From contig DGSO01000002.1 in the NCBI GenBank assembly GCA_002393945.1, positions 1-46,166 of the forward strand: a stretch of DNA of 46,166 nucleotides, given 5' to 3'. Below the pieces are notes generated by a model that was not told the DNA's origin, made no database searches, and saw only the letters and a program-made list of their open reading frames with translations. Shown one piece after another: positions 25,511 to 33,283 of this stretch. How positions within the stretch are numbered: position 1 is the first letter of the stretch; the number at the start of each line of letters is the position of its first letter. The DNA comes from Bacteroidales bacterium UBA4360. Its GTDB lineage: Bacteria; Bacteroidota; Bacteroidia; Bacteroidales; UBA932. Made by a program: the position numbers and the translations under genes.

Positions 25511-26408
25511 CGCCTATTACTTGTTCCTGTACTCCCACGGAAACATAACTTCCGTATATATTACCTATATAGAATAACGAAAACAGCGCCCCGGAAAGGA
25601 TCGTCGCCCAATGTCCGGGACCGTTTTTCTTCCACTGCTCTGCCGTTATAAGCCCAAGCGGCACGACGGTCATGAAAGCCGACACGCCCTCCCCCATCTT
25701 TCCGGCATAGACTTTACCGGCTCCGGGAATTACCGCCGACAGGCATGCCGCGGCAAAAGGGCTTTTATTCCTTTTAGAAACGTCCTTGCACAGACCTGCG
25801 ATGGCCGTCTCACTCTCTGCAAGCCTGTGATCCGAATACGTAAATGACGATACCGCCTTCCGGCAGGCATCAAAATCCCTCCTTATAAGGCCGATTCCCG
25901 CGAGCTGGAGATTCGCCAGCTCGCCGTACTCTCCACTGTAGGAAGACAGGGCATACTCCGCCTCGTCAAGCCTGCCTGTATGTATCAGGGAATATGCTCC
26001 AAGGAAGGTGGAAGGCTCTGCAAAAGAGCCGCCGGACAGGCTGAAATGCTTTGCGGCGCCCTCGAACTGCCTGTCATCGAAAAGTGCCAGGCCGGCAAGA
26101 TATTCCAGCGTGTCTGACGGGAAGTAGGCCTTCTCTCCAAGGAGAGTCAGCGCATCCGCCTTCAGGCCGGAGTTCAGAAGATATCCGATGAAATCCATGT
26201 CCCCGGAAACATGGGCCGATGGCTCATCGGCACAGAAAGAAAAGTCTGTGGGCTTGGGGGGATCCACCTTTATATGGGTTTTCCCGGCACGGCTCAGGAA
26301 AGAGGTGGACATGAAATGGTCGGCAAAAGAAAAAGGGCCCTGCACCTTCTGAGCGGCAAGACCGGTACAAAGACAGAGAGCCAGGATGAGAACGCCTAAC
26401 CTTCTCAT
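25449..26408 (-). CDS. Exported TPR-like protein, paralogue of its downstream neighbour
   Basis: 319 aa. Signal peptide MRRLGVLILALCLCTGLAAQ, TPR-like repeats (LAGLALFDDRQFEGAAKHF, AYSLIHTGRLDEAEYALSSY), then LSAVIPGAGKVYAGKMGEGV and hydrophobic segments to about 290. The PGAGKVYAG stretch recalls the PGLGQIYNG motif of DUF5683 and TM2-like proteins. It overlaps the preceding gene start by ATGA (26405-26408). Probably a cell-envelope protein of unknown job, encoded with a TM2 protein and a LolA-like protein. Confidence 0.72.
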   Translation of the reverse strand: MRRLGVLILALCLCTGLAAQKVQGPFSFADHFMSTSFLSRAGKTHIKVDPPKPTDFSFCADEPSAHVSGDMDFIGYLLNSGLKADALTLLGEKAYFPSDTLEYLAGLALFDDRQFEGAAKHFSLSGGSFAEPSTFLGAYSLIHTGRLDEAEYALSSYSGEYGELANLQLAGIGLIRRDFDACRKAVSSFTYSDHRLAESETAIAGLCKDVSKRNKSPFAAACLSAVIPGAGKVYAGKMGEGVSAFMTVVPLGLITAEQWKKNGPGHWATILSGALFSLFYIGNIYGSYVSVGVQEQVIGDEVKALVMYNLHIPLRGYFR

Positions 26409-27127
26409 TTGACTGCTTCCTTAAGCCGTTTGAGTGGATTTTCTGCGGGTTTTGCGCCCTTGGGGACCTGATAGTCGAAATCAGGGTCTGTTCCGGAAAG
26501 GTCCGGAACCGTATAAAGCGTGCGGGTTACGGTAGAATCCTTCTTCTCCCTGTTGTAACTGATTTCAGTCACCCTTGACGGGAAAACAAAGCTCGAATTG
26601 AGATTGTAACCTGAAAGATACGTCTTTCCGAGCGTATTGCCGGAAGCGTCCTTGTATTCTGTATAAACAGGAAGATAGTCTTTGAGGACTACATCCACCT
26701 GAGGGGCTGCATTCTGCTTTTTCGTCACGTAGGTGCGCTTGAGATAGCCTTCGCTGTCAAAGTCGGAAGACTTGAGCATGTAGCCCATTGAAATAAGGCC
26801 AAGATCGTCCGTGTGCCCGGAGAGGAATATGTACAGCAGTTCGCCGTCGGACGACAACATGGGGTCTATCATGCTGTAGACCTCGTTGCTGGAAGGCACA
26901 TAGAGCTTGGCTTCTCCCTTGAGATTCTGTATCAGATAGAATTTGGAAGGAGAAATGGAAACGGTCACCAGACGGCCGCTCCTGTCACAGAGTATCCGTT
27001 TGGTGACCGTTGTAACCTTTCCGTCCGCGAGGTTCTTTATCTGGGCCTCTACACTGACTCTCTTCTGAGCCTGTGCACTGAGGGCCGCCAGAACCAGCAG
27101 CACGGATATAAGGCTCCTTCTAAGCAT
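26405..27127 (-). CDS. Exported LolA-like/outer-membrane lipoprotein-sorting-like protein
   Basis: 240 aa with signal peptide LRRSLISVLLVLAALSAQA. The body is beta-rich (KFYLIQNLKGEAKLYVPSSN, VVLKDYLPVYTEYKDASG) and resembles LolA/LolB-fold lipid-binding proteins, although no diagnostic motif is present. ATG 27127 (MLRRSL) was preferred over 27136 because it couples directly to the upstream stop as TAATG. Periplasmic lipid or lipoprotein handling is plausible but not shown. Confidence 0.6.
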   Translation of the reverse strand: MLRRSLISVLLVLAALSAQAQKRVSVEAQIKNLADGKVTTVTKRILCDRSGRLVTVSISPSKFYLIQNLKGEAKLYVPSSNEVYSMIDPMLSSDGELLYIFLSGHTDDLGLISMGYMLKSSDFDSEGYLKRTYVTKKQNAAPQVDVVLKDYLPVYTEYKDASGNTLGKTYLSGYNLNSSFVFPSRVTEISYNREKKDSTVTRTLYTVPDLSGTDPDFDYQVPKGAKPAENPLKRLKEAVK

Positions 27128-27540
27128 TAAAGCCACATGAGGAGGTTAGGGTTGTCATAGTACTTGCCGAGGCCGGAACCGTCGACAAGGCCGACAATTT
27201 CAAAGATAAAGTCAACCGTTACGATGATTTCACCTACGAAGATGAAGTTGAGAAGCAGATACCAGAGCCACATAAGCTTGGTGGAGCCCATATATACCCT
27301 GTGGATACCGCACCAGCCAAGGAAGAAGGTGAGGAGGATAGCTGCAACATCGTTGTTGCCGGCTGCTACGTAAGTTGCGCCAAGAGGAGCGGAGGTAGTG
27401 CCGCCAAGGTTGAAAGCGTCAACCTCGATTGCATTCTCGATAGCTGCATCAATAGCGGCATCGTCTGCGGTGTAGTTTGCTGCAGAAGCAACTGCGGTGA
27501 TTGCGAACATTGCAACCAGTGCAAGGAAGAATTTCTTCAT
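27127..27540 (-). CDS. TM2 domain membrane protein
   Basis: 137 aa. Signal peptide MKKFFLALVAMFAITAVASA, a short acidic/Ala-rich stretch, and two transmembrane helices with the TM2 signature: LLTFFLGWCGIHRVYMGSTKL, then LWYLLLNFIFVGEIIVTVDFIFEIVGL. First gene of the envelope operon ending at 24749. TM2 proteins have no general known function. Confidence 0.85.
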   Translation of the reverse strand: MKKFFLALVAMFAITAVASAANYTADDAAIDAAIENAIEVDAFNLGGTTSAPLGATYVAAGNNDVAAILLTFFLGWCGIHRVYMGSTKLMWLWYLLLNFIFVGEIIVTVDFIFEIVGLVDGSGLGKYYDNPNLLMWL

Positions 27541-27582
27541 GATAATTGGATTTAAGGTTAGTTTAAAATAAGGTTCACGTCC

Positions 27583-27643
27583 AAAAAAGACGGCGCGTCG
27601 CAGTCTTTAATGCAAAAGTATGCATTTTATTCTGCCAAAACAA
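27583..27643 (-). promoter_or_regulatory. Promoter of the TM2 operon with a hairpin at the transcript 5' end
   Basis: TTG (27643-27641), 20-nt spacer, TACTTTTG (27620-27613). The transcript should begin near 27608, exactly where AAAGAC (27608-27603) can pair with GTCTTT (27591-27586), with an alternative GACG/CGTC stem (27599-27589); a T-run follows. A 5'-terminal hairpin could stabilise the mRNA or act as an attenuator. Confidence 0.5.
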
Positions 27644-27663
27644 CTTTTTCCGACAATTTTTTA

Positions 27664-27671
27664 TAACTTTG
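27664..27671 (+). promoter_or_regulatory. -7 element of the deoxyhypusine-synthase-like gene
   Basis: TAACTTTG matches TAnnTTTG and predicts a leader of about 58 nt before ATG 27734. No clear -33 box. Confidence 0.5.
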
Positions 27672-27683
27672 CATCTAATCCGC

Positions 27684-27717
27684 GGGGTTGGAGACCACAT
27701 ACTGGTTTCGCCCTGGG
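27684..27717 (+). promoter_or_regulatory. Structured leader of the deoxyhypusine-synthase-like gene
   Basis: GAGACC (27691-27696) pairs with GGTTTC (27704-27709) around a 7-nt loop, extended by GGG (27685-27687) with CCC (27711-27713). The hairpin occupies most of the leader and ends 17 nt before the ATG. It matches no riboswitch class that I recognise. Confidence 0.4.
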
Positions 27718-27733
27718 AAATAATAGTTAAAAA

Positions 27734-28702
27734 ATGGAAAAGGGTCCTATCTCTCAATTCATTACCCATCATTATCGTCATTTCAATTCAGCAGCCCTCG
27801 TAGATGCTGCAAAGGCTTATGAAGACCTCCTCGCAAAGGGTGGCAAGATGTTCCTCGCCATGGCCGGTGCCATGAGTACTGCAGAACTCGGCCTCTCCCT
27901 TGCAGAAATGATCCGCCAGGACAAGATCGCCTTCGTCTGCTGCTCTGCAAACAACCTTGAAGAAGACGTCATGAACCTGGTTGCCCACAGCCACTATTAC
28001 CGTGTACCCGGCTATCGCGACCTCACCCCCCAGCAGGAGCAGGAACTCCTTGACAACCACTACAACCGCGTCACCGACACCTGCATCCCCGAAGAAGAAG
28101 CTTTCCGCCGTCTGGAAAAGCACCTCGTAGAGGTCTGGGACAAGGCCAAGGCAGAGGGCAAGAGATATCTCCCCTATGAATTCATCTATCAGATGATCCG
28201 CAGCGGCGTTCTCAAGCAGTACTATGAAATCGACCCCAAGGACAGCTGGGTCGTGGCAGCATGCGAAAAGAACATTCCTATCATCTGCCCCGCTTGGGAA
28301 GACTGCACCACCGGAAATATCTTCACCGCTCACGTAATCCGCGGCGAATATGATCCCCACATGGTCATCCAGGGCGTAGAGGTCATGATGTTCCTCGTAG
28401 ACTGGTACAAGAAGAACGCTCCGGGCGTAGGCTTCTTCCAGATCGGCGGCGGTACCGCAGGCGACTTCCCTATCTGCTGCGTTCCCATGATGGAACAGGA
28501 TCTTGGCTGGGAAGGCACTCCCCTCTGGGCATACTTCTGCCAGATTTCCGATTCCACAACCTCCTACGGTTCATATTCCGGCGCAGTTCCCAACGAGAAA
28601 ATCACCTGGGGCAAGCTTGCACCTGACACTCCCAGATTCATCGTGGAATCCGATGCCACCATCGTAGCACCTCTTATCTTCGCTTACGTACTTGGCTGGT
28701 AA
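27734..28702 (+). CDS. Deoxyhypusine synthase-like protein
   Basis: 322 aa of the deoxyhypusine synthase superfamily (NAD-dependent transfer of the aminobutyl group of spermidine). Family features: MFLAMAGAMSTAELGLSLAEMI near the N-terminus, GVGFFQIGGGTAGDFPICCVP, and the C-terminal SGAVPNEKITWGKLAPD, which keeps the WGK lysine used as covalent intermediate site in the human enzyme (Lys329). Bacteria have no eIF5A, so the product is more likely a polyamine such as homospermidine. Overlapped by 11 nt by a small AraC-type gene. The cytoplasmic location and start are well supported. Confidence 0.87.
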   Translation: MEKGPISQFITHHYRHFNSAALVDAAKAYEDLLAKGGKMFLAMAGAMSTAELGLSLAEMIRQDKIAFVCCSANNLEEDVMNLVAHSHYYRVPGYRDLTPQQEQELLDNHYNRVTDTCIPEEEAFRRLEKHLVEVWDKAKAEGKRYLPYEFIYQMIRSGVLKQYYEIDPKDSWVVAACEKNIPIICPAWEDCTTGNIFTAHVIRGEYDPHMVIQGVEVMMFLVDWYKKNAPGVGFFQIGGGTAGDFPICCVPMMEQDLGWEGTPLWAYFCQISDSTTSYGSYSGAVPNEKITWGKLAPDTPRFIVESDATIVAPLIFAYVLGW

Positions 28703-29057
28703 TTCAAACATTCCTGAAGATACATTGAAGCGCCTTGATGCCGCCGTCCGAAGATGGATAGACACCAAGGCGTTTCTTTTACCCGACCCCACCCCGTCAG
28801 ACAGCGCAAAGCGCATAGGCACAACATCGGCCCTGCTGCACAGGTACTGCCTGGAGGTCCTGGGAGAGGATTTCCGCACCATTCGCTCAAGGCTTCGCAT
28901 CCGGGAAGCCCAAAGGCTGCTTGTCGAGCAGCCGCAGCTGCCTCTGTCCACCGTAGGAAGGCAGGTCGGAATTGAAGACAGGAGCAATTTCCTGAAGCAG
29001 TTCAAGACCGTCACGGGAGAAAATCCTGCAGACTGGCGAAAAAAATTTCAAAAATAA
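28692..29057 (+). CDS. Single-domain AraC-type HTH regulator
   Basis: 121 aa if TTG 28692 is the start; no ATG is available in frame before the conserved region, so the start is uncertain. The C-terminal 85 residues are a typical AraC DNA-binding domain: IRSRLRIREAQRLLVE, then LSTVGRQVGIEDRSNFLKQFKTVTGENPADWRKKF with two HTH motifs. There is no ligand-binding domain, so it resembles SoxS-size regulators. It begins inside the end of the deoxyhypusine-synthase-like gene, suggesting translational coupling and control of that locus. Confidence 0.75.
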   Translation: MAGNSNIPEDTLKRLDAAVRRWIDTKAFLLPDPTPSDSAKRIGTTSALLHRYCLEVLGEDFRTIRSRLRIREAQRLLVEQPQLPLSTVGRQVGIEDRSNFLKQFKTVTGENPADWRKKFQK

Positions 29058-29112
29058 TTTGCACAATTGATTTTTATTACTACCTTTGCGGTGTACTATT
29101 AAACTAACACAC
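29058..29112 (+). promoter_or_regulatory. Promoter and possible operator of the ABC transporter operon
   Basis: TTTG (29058-29061), 19-nt spacer, TACCTTTG (29081-29088). Immediately after it, GTGT (29091-29094) and ACAC (29107-29110) flank an AT-rich core, an imperfect inverted repeat placed at the transcription start, as expected for autoregulation by the GntR/YtrA-type protein of the operon. The operator call is weak. Confidence 0.5.
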
Positions 29113-29122
29113 TCGTAAGGTC

Positions 29123-29947
29123 ATGATAAACGTCAGCAATCTTTCATTCGCCTACGGACAAAAAGCAGTCCTCAGGAACATTTCCCTGGAGCTCAAAGGA
29201 GGAAACATCTACGGCCTCCTTGGAGAAAACGGCGTGGGCAAGACCACCCTCCTCACCCTTCTGTGCGGGCTCAAGAAGCCCCAGCAAGGCACAATCGACA
29301 CAGACGGCCGCAACCCTTACGACCGCCAGCCTTCCCTGCTTGCAGAGCAGTTCTACCTCCCCGACGAGGTCTCACCTGCCCACTCCAAGGCCGAAGTCTT
29401 CGGCCTCGAGACCGGAAAACTCTGGCCCTCCTTCGACCAGGCCAAGTACCTGCAAATCCTTTCAGAATTCGAGGTTGACGCCACCCAGCGCATGGACACC
29501 ATGAGCTCCGGCCAGCTCAAGAAGACCTGGATCGCCTTCGCCCTCGCGTGCAACGCGCGCCATTATTTCATGGACGAGCCCACCAACGGCCTGGACATCC
29601 CGTCAAAGGCCCAGTTCAGAAGCGCAATCACAAAATACACCGCAGAAGACAGCGTAGTGGTGATTTCCACCCACCAGGTAAGGGATCTTGAAAACATCAT
29701 CGACCCCGTGATCATCCTGGACAAGGAAGCCGTCCTCATGAATGCCTCCCTCGAAAAAATCAGCCGGAAGCTCTTCTTCGACTACGGCTCGGAGATTCAT
29801 GCCGATGCCCTCTACCTCGAACGCACGCCCGGCGGTACCGTCCAGGTCTATCCCAACGCCACAGGCGAGGAATCCAAGGTCAACCTGGAAGCCCTCTTCA
29901 ACGCAGTACACGCACATAAAGACATCATTAAAAACCTCGGACTATGA
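29123..29947 (+). CDS. ABC transporter ATP-binding protein
   Basis: 274 aa ATPase. Walker A GLLGENGVGKTTLL, Q-loop region around LLAEQFYLPDEV, signature MSSGQLKKTW (a variant of LSGGQ), Walker B ARHYFMDEPTNGLD, and H-loop VVISTHQVRDLE. It pairs with the ABC-2-type permease starting inside its stop (ATGA). Together with the GntR-type regulator it matches the YtrAB-type exporter operons of Gram-positive bacteria and Bacteroidetes, often linked to antibiotic or envelope stress. Substrate unknown. Confidence 0.92.
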   Translation: MINVSNLSFAYGQKAVLRNISLELKGGNIYGLLGENGVGKTTLLTLLCGLKKPQQGTIDTDGRNPYDRQPSLLAEQFYLPDEVSPAHSKAEVFGLETGKLWPSFDQAKYLQILSEFEVDATQRMDTMSSGQLKKTWIAFALACNARHYFMDEPTNGLDIPSKAQFRSAITKYTAEDSVVVISTHQVRDLENIIDPVIILDKEAVLMNASLEKISRKLFFDYGSEIHADALYLERTPGGTVQVYPNATGEESKVNLEALFNAVHAHKDIIKNLGL

Positions 29948-30741
29948 AAAGTGAGACATTCAACGGTTCCCGTTTCTGGAACTACTTCAAATACGACCTC
30001 GTCCAGATGTGGAGAAACCACATGAAGGCAGCCCTCGGCATCAGCCTCGCCGGACTTGTACTCTACGTTGCCGTTATCAGCTGGAACCTCGTCTTCCACC
30101 AGACATGGCAGGCTCCTGGTTTTGACGGAAGGATGATTATCGCATTCCTCGCATTCTGCGCGCTTGAGTTTTACCAGACCCGCACCTACGGCTATCTTAC
30201 AGAGAAAAAGGCCGGCAGCGCCTGGCTCATGGTCCCTGCTTCAGGAGTTGAAAAATGGGTCTCCATGCTCATAATGACACTCATCATCATCCCCGTCCTT
30301 TTCTGCGTCGTATATCTTGGCGTAGACTGGCTTCTCTGCCTTGTAGACCACACAAGCGGGGCCTCGCTCCTGTCCAGCTTCTACGATGGAGTCAGCAAGC
30401 TTGGTACGATAGAAGCAGCAGACCTTCCCTTCTCCATCGGCTCCCTTATATGGCTGATGATTGCAGGCTTCTGCTTCAACTTCCTCTACTGGCTGCTCTG
30501 CGGAATCTGTTTCAAGCGCTTCAAGATAATCTGGGGTATCGCCATCGCCTTTGCAGGCAGTCTCCTCATCTCTATCATCGGCGGCTCTGCACTGGCTTTG
30601 AACGAAGATTCACTTGAGCTTATGGCCCAGGAATCCGCCGACGCAACAACGGGATTCATGTGGCTTTCCGGAATCCTTACCGCGGCCGCTGTCTGCCTTG
30701 CAGGAGGCATCCTCTACAGAATCAAGACTATTAAGCACTAA
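29944..30741 (+). CDS. ABC transporter permease (ABC-2 type)
   Basis: 265 aa with about six hydrophobic segments (for example ALGISLAGLVLYVAVISWNL, SMLIMTLIIIPVLFCVVYLG, IAFAGSLLISIIGGSALAL, and a last one at 236-258). Partner of the preceding ATPase. No solute-binding protein is encoded, so export or membrane-stress signalling is more likely than uptake. Confidence 0.83.
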   Translation: MKSETFNGSRFWNYFKYDLVQMWRNHMKAALGISLAGLVLYVAVISWNLVFHQTWQAPGFDGRMIIAFLAFCALEFYQTRTYGYLTEKKAGSAWLMVPASGVEKWVSMLIMTLIIIPVLFCVVYLGVDWLLCLVDHTSGASLLSSFYDGVSKLGTIEAADLPFSIGSLIWLMIAGFCFNFLYWLLCGICFKRFKIIWGIAIAFAGSLLISIIGGSALALNEDSLELMAQESADATTGFMWLSGILTAAAVCLAGGILYRIKTIKH

Positions 30742-30744
30742 ACC

Positions 30745-31080
30745 ATGGACTTCCACTCAGAAAAACCAATCTACCTCCAGATTGCCGATGCCATGTGCGA
30801 CAGCATCCTCACCGGCAAACTGTCCCCTGACGGGCGCATCCCGTCCGTGCGGGAGTACGGTGCAGAGATAGGCGTGAACCCCAACACCGTAATGCGGGTT
30901 TACGAAAAGCTCACCGCAGAGGAAATAATATACAATAAAAGGGGTATCGGCTACTTCGTATCTGCCGATGCGCGTGAAAAAGTACTTGCTGCACAGAAAG
31001 AAGAGTTCCTCACAAAGGAAGTTCCGGTCATCAAACACCGCATGCAGCTCCTTGGACTAGACTCAAAAATATTTGACTGA
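30745..31080 (+). CDS. GntR-family regulator, YtrA subfamily
   Basis: 111 aa. N-terminal winged HTH with the GntR signature (PIYLQIADAMCDSILTGKL, PSVREYGAEIGVNPNTVMRVYEKL, YNKRGIGYFVS) and only a short C-terminal helix pair, as in the YtrA subfamily, which normally represses its own ABC operon. Lies 3 nt after the permease gene. Confidence 0.9.
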   Translation: MDFHSEKPIYLQIADAMCDSILTGKLSPDGRIPSVREYGAEIGVNPNTVMRVYEKLTAEEIIYNKRGIGYFVSADAREKVLAAQKEEFLTKEVPVIKHRMQLLGLDSKIFD

Positions 31081-31081
31081 T

Positions 31082-31771
31082 ATGAAAAAGATTATGGTAA
31101 TCATGGCCGCTGCAGTCATGCTGGCCTCATGCAATTTCAACATGAACGGAATTATGGTAGGAAAAGGGAAGAAGGTCACCTGCAAAGGTCCCGTCACAGA
31201 AAAGACACTTGACCTTACAGGCTTCGACGCCATCGTCGTGAACGGTTCCTCGGACATGGAGCTCACTCAGGGAGAGACCTTCAAGGTCCTCGTAAAGGCA
31301 AATGAAGACGTCTTCCAGTACCTGGATTACAAGGTCTCCGACGGAAAGCTCGTGCTTGAGACAGTAGACAACGTCAACATCAGGGCAGAGGAATTCAACA
31401 TCTATATCACCCTCCCCACCCTCAAGAGCCTTGAAGTGAACGGCGCTGCCGACGTCGACCTCAAAAACGGTTACAATTCTACGGAAGCCCTCGAAGTGGA
31501 AGTGAACGGCGCGGGAGACTTCGAATTCAACAGCATTACCGTTCCCACCCTGAGCTTCGAGCTCAACGGTGCCGGAGACATTGAAGCCGACAACATTGAC
31601 GTCGAGGAACTTAAGGTAATGGTAAACGGTGCAGGCGACATCGACCTTTCCGGAAAGGCACTGAAAGCCAGCTTCACTGTGAACGGCGCCGGCGACATCG
31701 ATGCCCGCCGCCTGGACTGCCAGGATTACACCACCTCCAAGAGCGGCCTCGCATCCATCAAGACCAAATAG
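31082..31771 (+). CDS. DUF2807 (GIN domain) lipoprotein
   Basis: 229 aa. Lipobox VMLASC gives a lipoprotein with Cys about 15. The rest is a DUF2807 beta-helix-type domain marked by repeated VNGAGDI turns: VNGAADVDL, VNGAGDFEF, LNGAGDIEA, VNGAGDIDL, VNGAGDIDA. Such proteins are often encoded with GntR/ABC operons in Bacteroidetes. ATG 31082 follows the GntR stop by one base (TGAtATG); an ATG at 31073 in frame is inside that gene and less likely. Function unknown. Confidence 0.85.
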   Translation: MKKIMVIMAAAVMLASCNFNMNGIMVGKGKKVTCKGPVTEKTLDLTGFDAIVVNGSSDMELTQGETFKVLVKANEDVFQYLDYKVSDGKLVLETVDNVNIRAEEFNIYITLPTLKSLEVNGAADVDLKNGYNSTEALEVEVNGAGDFEFNSITVPTLSFELNGAGDIEADNIDVEELKVMVNGAGDIDLSGKALKASFTVNGAGDIDARRLDCQDYTTSKSGLASIKTK

Positions 31772-31777
31772 GCGGTA

Positions 31778-32308
31778 TTACCCTAAGGGATAGAACAAGG
31801 AATTGTATCTGCTTTGCCAGCTCCTGTCATAGTGCTTACGCACGGTGCGGGCGCTGGCAAACTGTACAAAATTGGCCCATGCTTCCAGAAACAGGACGGC
31901 AAAGTCTGTCCGGTCATGAAGGGTAAGGGCGAACAGGGTATATACGGCGACGATGTAGACGTCCGCGCGTTCGCGGTCATCGGCCTGAGGGGACGAGGGA
32001 GTTGCCAGGGTGAGGCGTTCGGCCTGGGAGAAGGCAAGGTCGGCGATGGCGTCGGCAAGGAGAGCTTCCTCCGAGGGCCTGTAAAGCTGAACGCAGTACC
32101 TTTCTTTGGCAAATGCCCGTGCCGATACTTCCTTGTCCATTGCAGGGAACGGGTCCGGAAGACTGGACTCGAAGTAACGGGAGAAATCGGCCTGGCCCCT
32201 GAGAAAACTGAGCGCGAGGACGCAGTAGTCCCTGACGGATGCTTCAAGCACCATCCCATACGGGGCTTTTTCGTCGATGCGGGACAATATTTCTCTTACT
32301 GTGGCCAT
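31778..32308 (-). CDS. Hypothetical protein
   Basis: 176 aa from ATG 32308 (MATVREILSRIDEKAPYG); a TTG 12 nt upstream would add MNPI. No signal peptide, helical prediction, aromatic C-terminus (RSWQSRYNSLFYPLG). I do not recognise a family. Well-formed promoter boxes upstream support it as a real gene. It converges on the DUF2807 gene with a 6-nt gap and is divergent from the 2-hydroxyacid dehydrogenase. Confidence 0.6.
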   Translation of the reverse strand: MATVREILSRIDEKAPYGMVLEASVRDYCVLALSFLRGQADFSRYFESSLPDPFPAMDKEVSARAFAKERYCVQLYRPSEEALLADAIADLAFSQAERLTLATPSSPQADDRERADVYIVAVYTLFALTLHDRTDFAVLFLEAWANFVQFASARTVRKHYDRSWQSRYNSLFYPLG

Positions 32309-32317
32309 AATTGGATT

Positions 32318-32345
32318 CAAATATACAAAAATATAGTTAATTTTG
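32318..32345. promoter_or_regulatory. Divergent -7 boxes for the hypothetical and dehydrogenase genes
   Basis: Minus strand: overlapping candidates TATATTTG (32325-32318) and TATTTTTG (32333-32326). Plus strand: TAATTTTG (32338-32345), 5 nt before the dehydrogenase ATG. All within 28 bp. Confidence 0.55.
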
Positions 32346-32350
32346 TGTCC

Positions 32351-33277
32351 ATGAAGATAGTATTTTTGGATGCAATCTCCATGGGAGATACATCGCTTGC
32401 AGAAATTGCAGCTCTCGGCGAACTTACATGCTACGACAGTTCCACACCGGAAGAAGCCCGCGAAAGGGTGAAAGATGCCGACGTTGTCCTGCTCAACAAA
32501 GTAATTGTAGATGAGGCGTTTCTCGATGCCGCGCCGCGTCTCAGGCTCATCTGCGAGGCCGGAACCGGCATGAACAATATTGACGTGAAACTCTGCGAGA
32601 AACGTGGAGTTATAGCGAGGAATGTCGCTGCATATTCAACAGACTCCGTTGCACAGACTGCATGGATGCATATCCTGAATCTCCTTGGCAGGGCATTCCA
32701 TTATGAGGAGTTCGTAAAAAGCGGAGCATACAGCAAGAACCCCGTGCACGTAGATTTCGCACATCCGTTTACGGAGATTGCCGGCAAGACGCTTGGCATA
32801 GTTGGAATGGGAGCAATCGGCCAGAAAGTTGCGGCTATCGGCAAGGCATTTGGGATGGAGGTCATTTACTATTCCACTTCAGGCACAGGCCATTGCAAAG
32901 ACTATCCTTCAGTATCACTTGAGGAGCTTCTGGAGCGTTCAGACGTCATTTCAATTCACGCTCCGTACAATGAAAGGACTGCCGGGCTCATCGGCTACGA
33001 AGAATTCAAGAAGATGAAGCGCAGCGCTATTCTCGTCAACACCGGCCGCGGCGGCATTGCCGTAGAGGCAGATCTTGCCCGCGCCCTTGATGAAGGTATC
33101 ATCGCCGGCGCAGGCATAGACGTATACGTAAAGGAGCCGCTCCCCATGAGCAGCCCCCTTATGAATCTTGAGCACCCGCAGCGCCTCCATCTCACGCCCC
33201 ACATCGCCTGGTACTCACGTGAAGCCCGCGCACGTCTCGTCCACGAAATGGCAGAGAACATCCGCAAGGGCTGGTAA
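32351..33277 (+). CDS. D-2-hydroxyacid dehydrogenase (NAD-dependent)
   Basis: 308 aa. Reduces or oxidises a 2-hydroxyacid such as glycerate/hydroxypyruvate or D-lactate with NAD(H). The Rossmann loop GIVGMGAIGQ, NVAAYSTDSVAQ, the arginine motif VNTGRGGIAVE and the catalytic His region HLTPHIAWYSREAR are all intact. ATG 32351 was chosen because it follows the -7 box and yields the family N-terminus; the frame extends upstream through antisense sequence of the neighbouring gene. Substrate is not determined by sequence. Confidence 0.88.
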   Translation: MKIVFLDAISMGDTSLAEIAALGELTCYDSSTPEEARERVKDADVVLLNKVIVDEAFLDAAPRLRLICEAGTGMNNIDVKLCEKRGVIARNVAAYSTDSVAQTAWMHILNLLGRAFHYEEFVKSGAYSKNPVHVDFAHPFTEIAGKTLGIVGMGAIGQKVAAIGKAFGMEVIYYSTSGTGHCKDYPSVSLEELLERSDVISIHAPYNERTAGLIGYEEFKKMKRSAILVNTGRGGIAVEADLARALDEGIIAGAGIDVYVKEPLPMSSPLMNLEHPQRLHLTPHIAWYSREARARLVHEMAENIRKGW

Positions 33278-33283
33278 GCAAAA

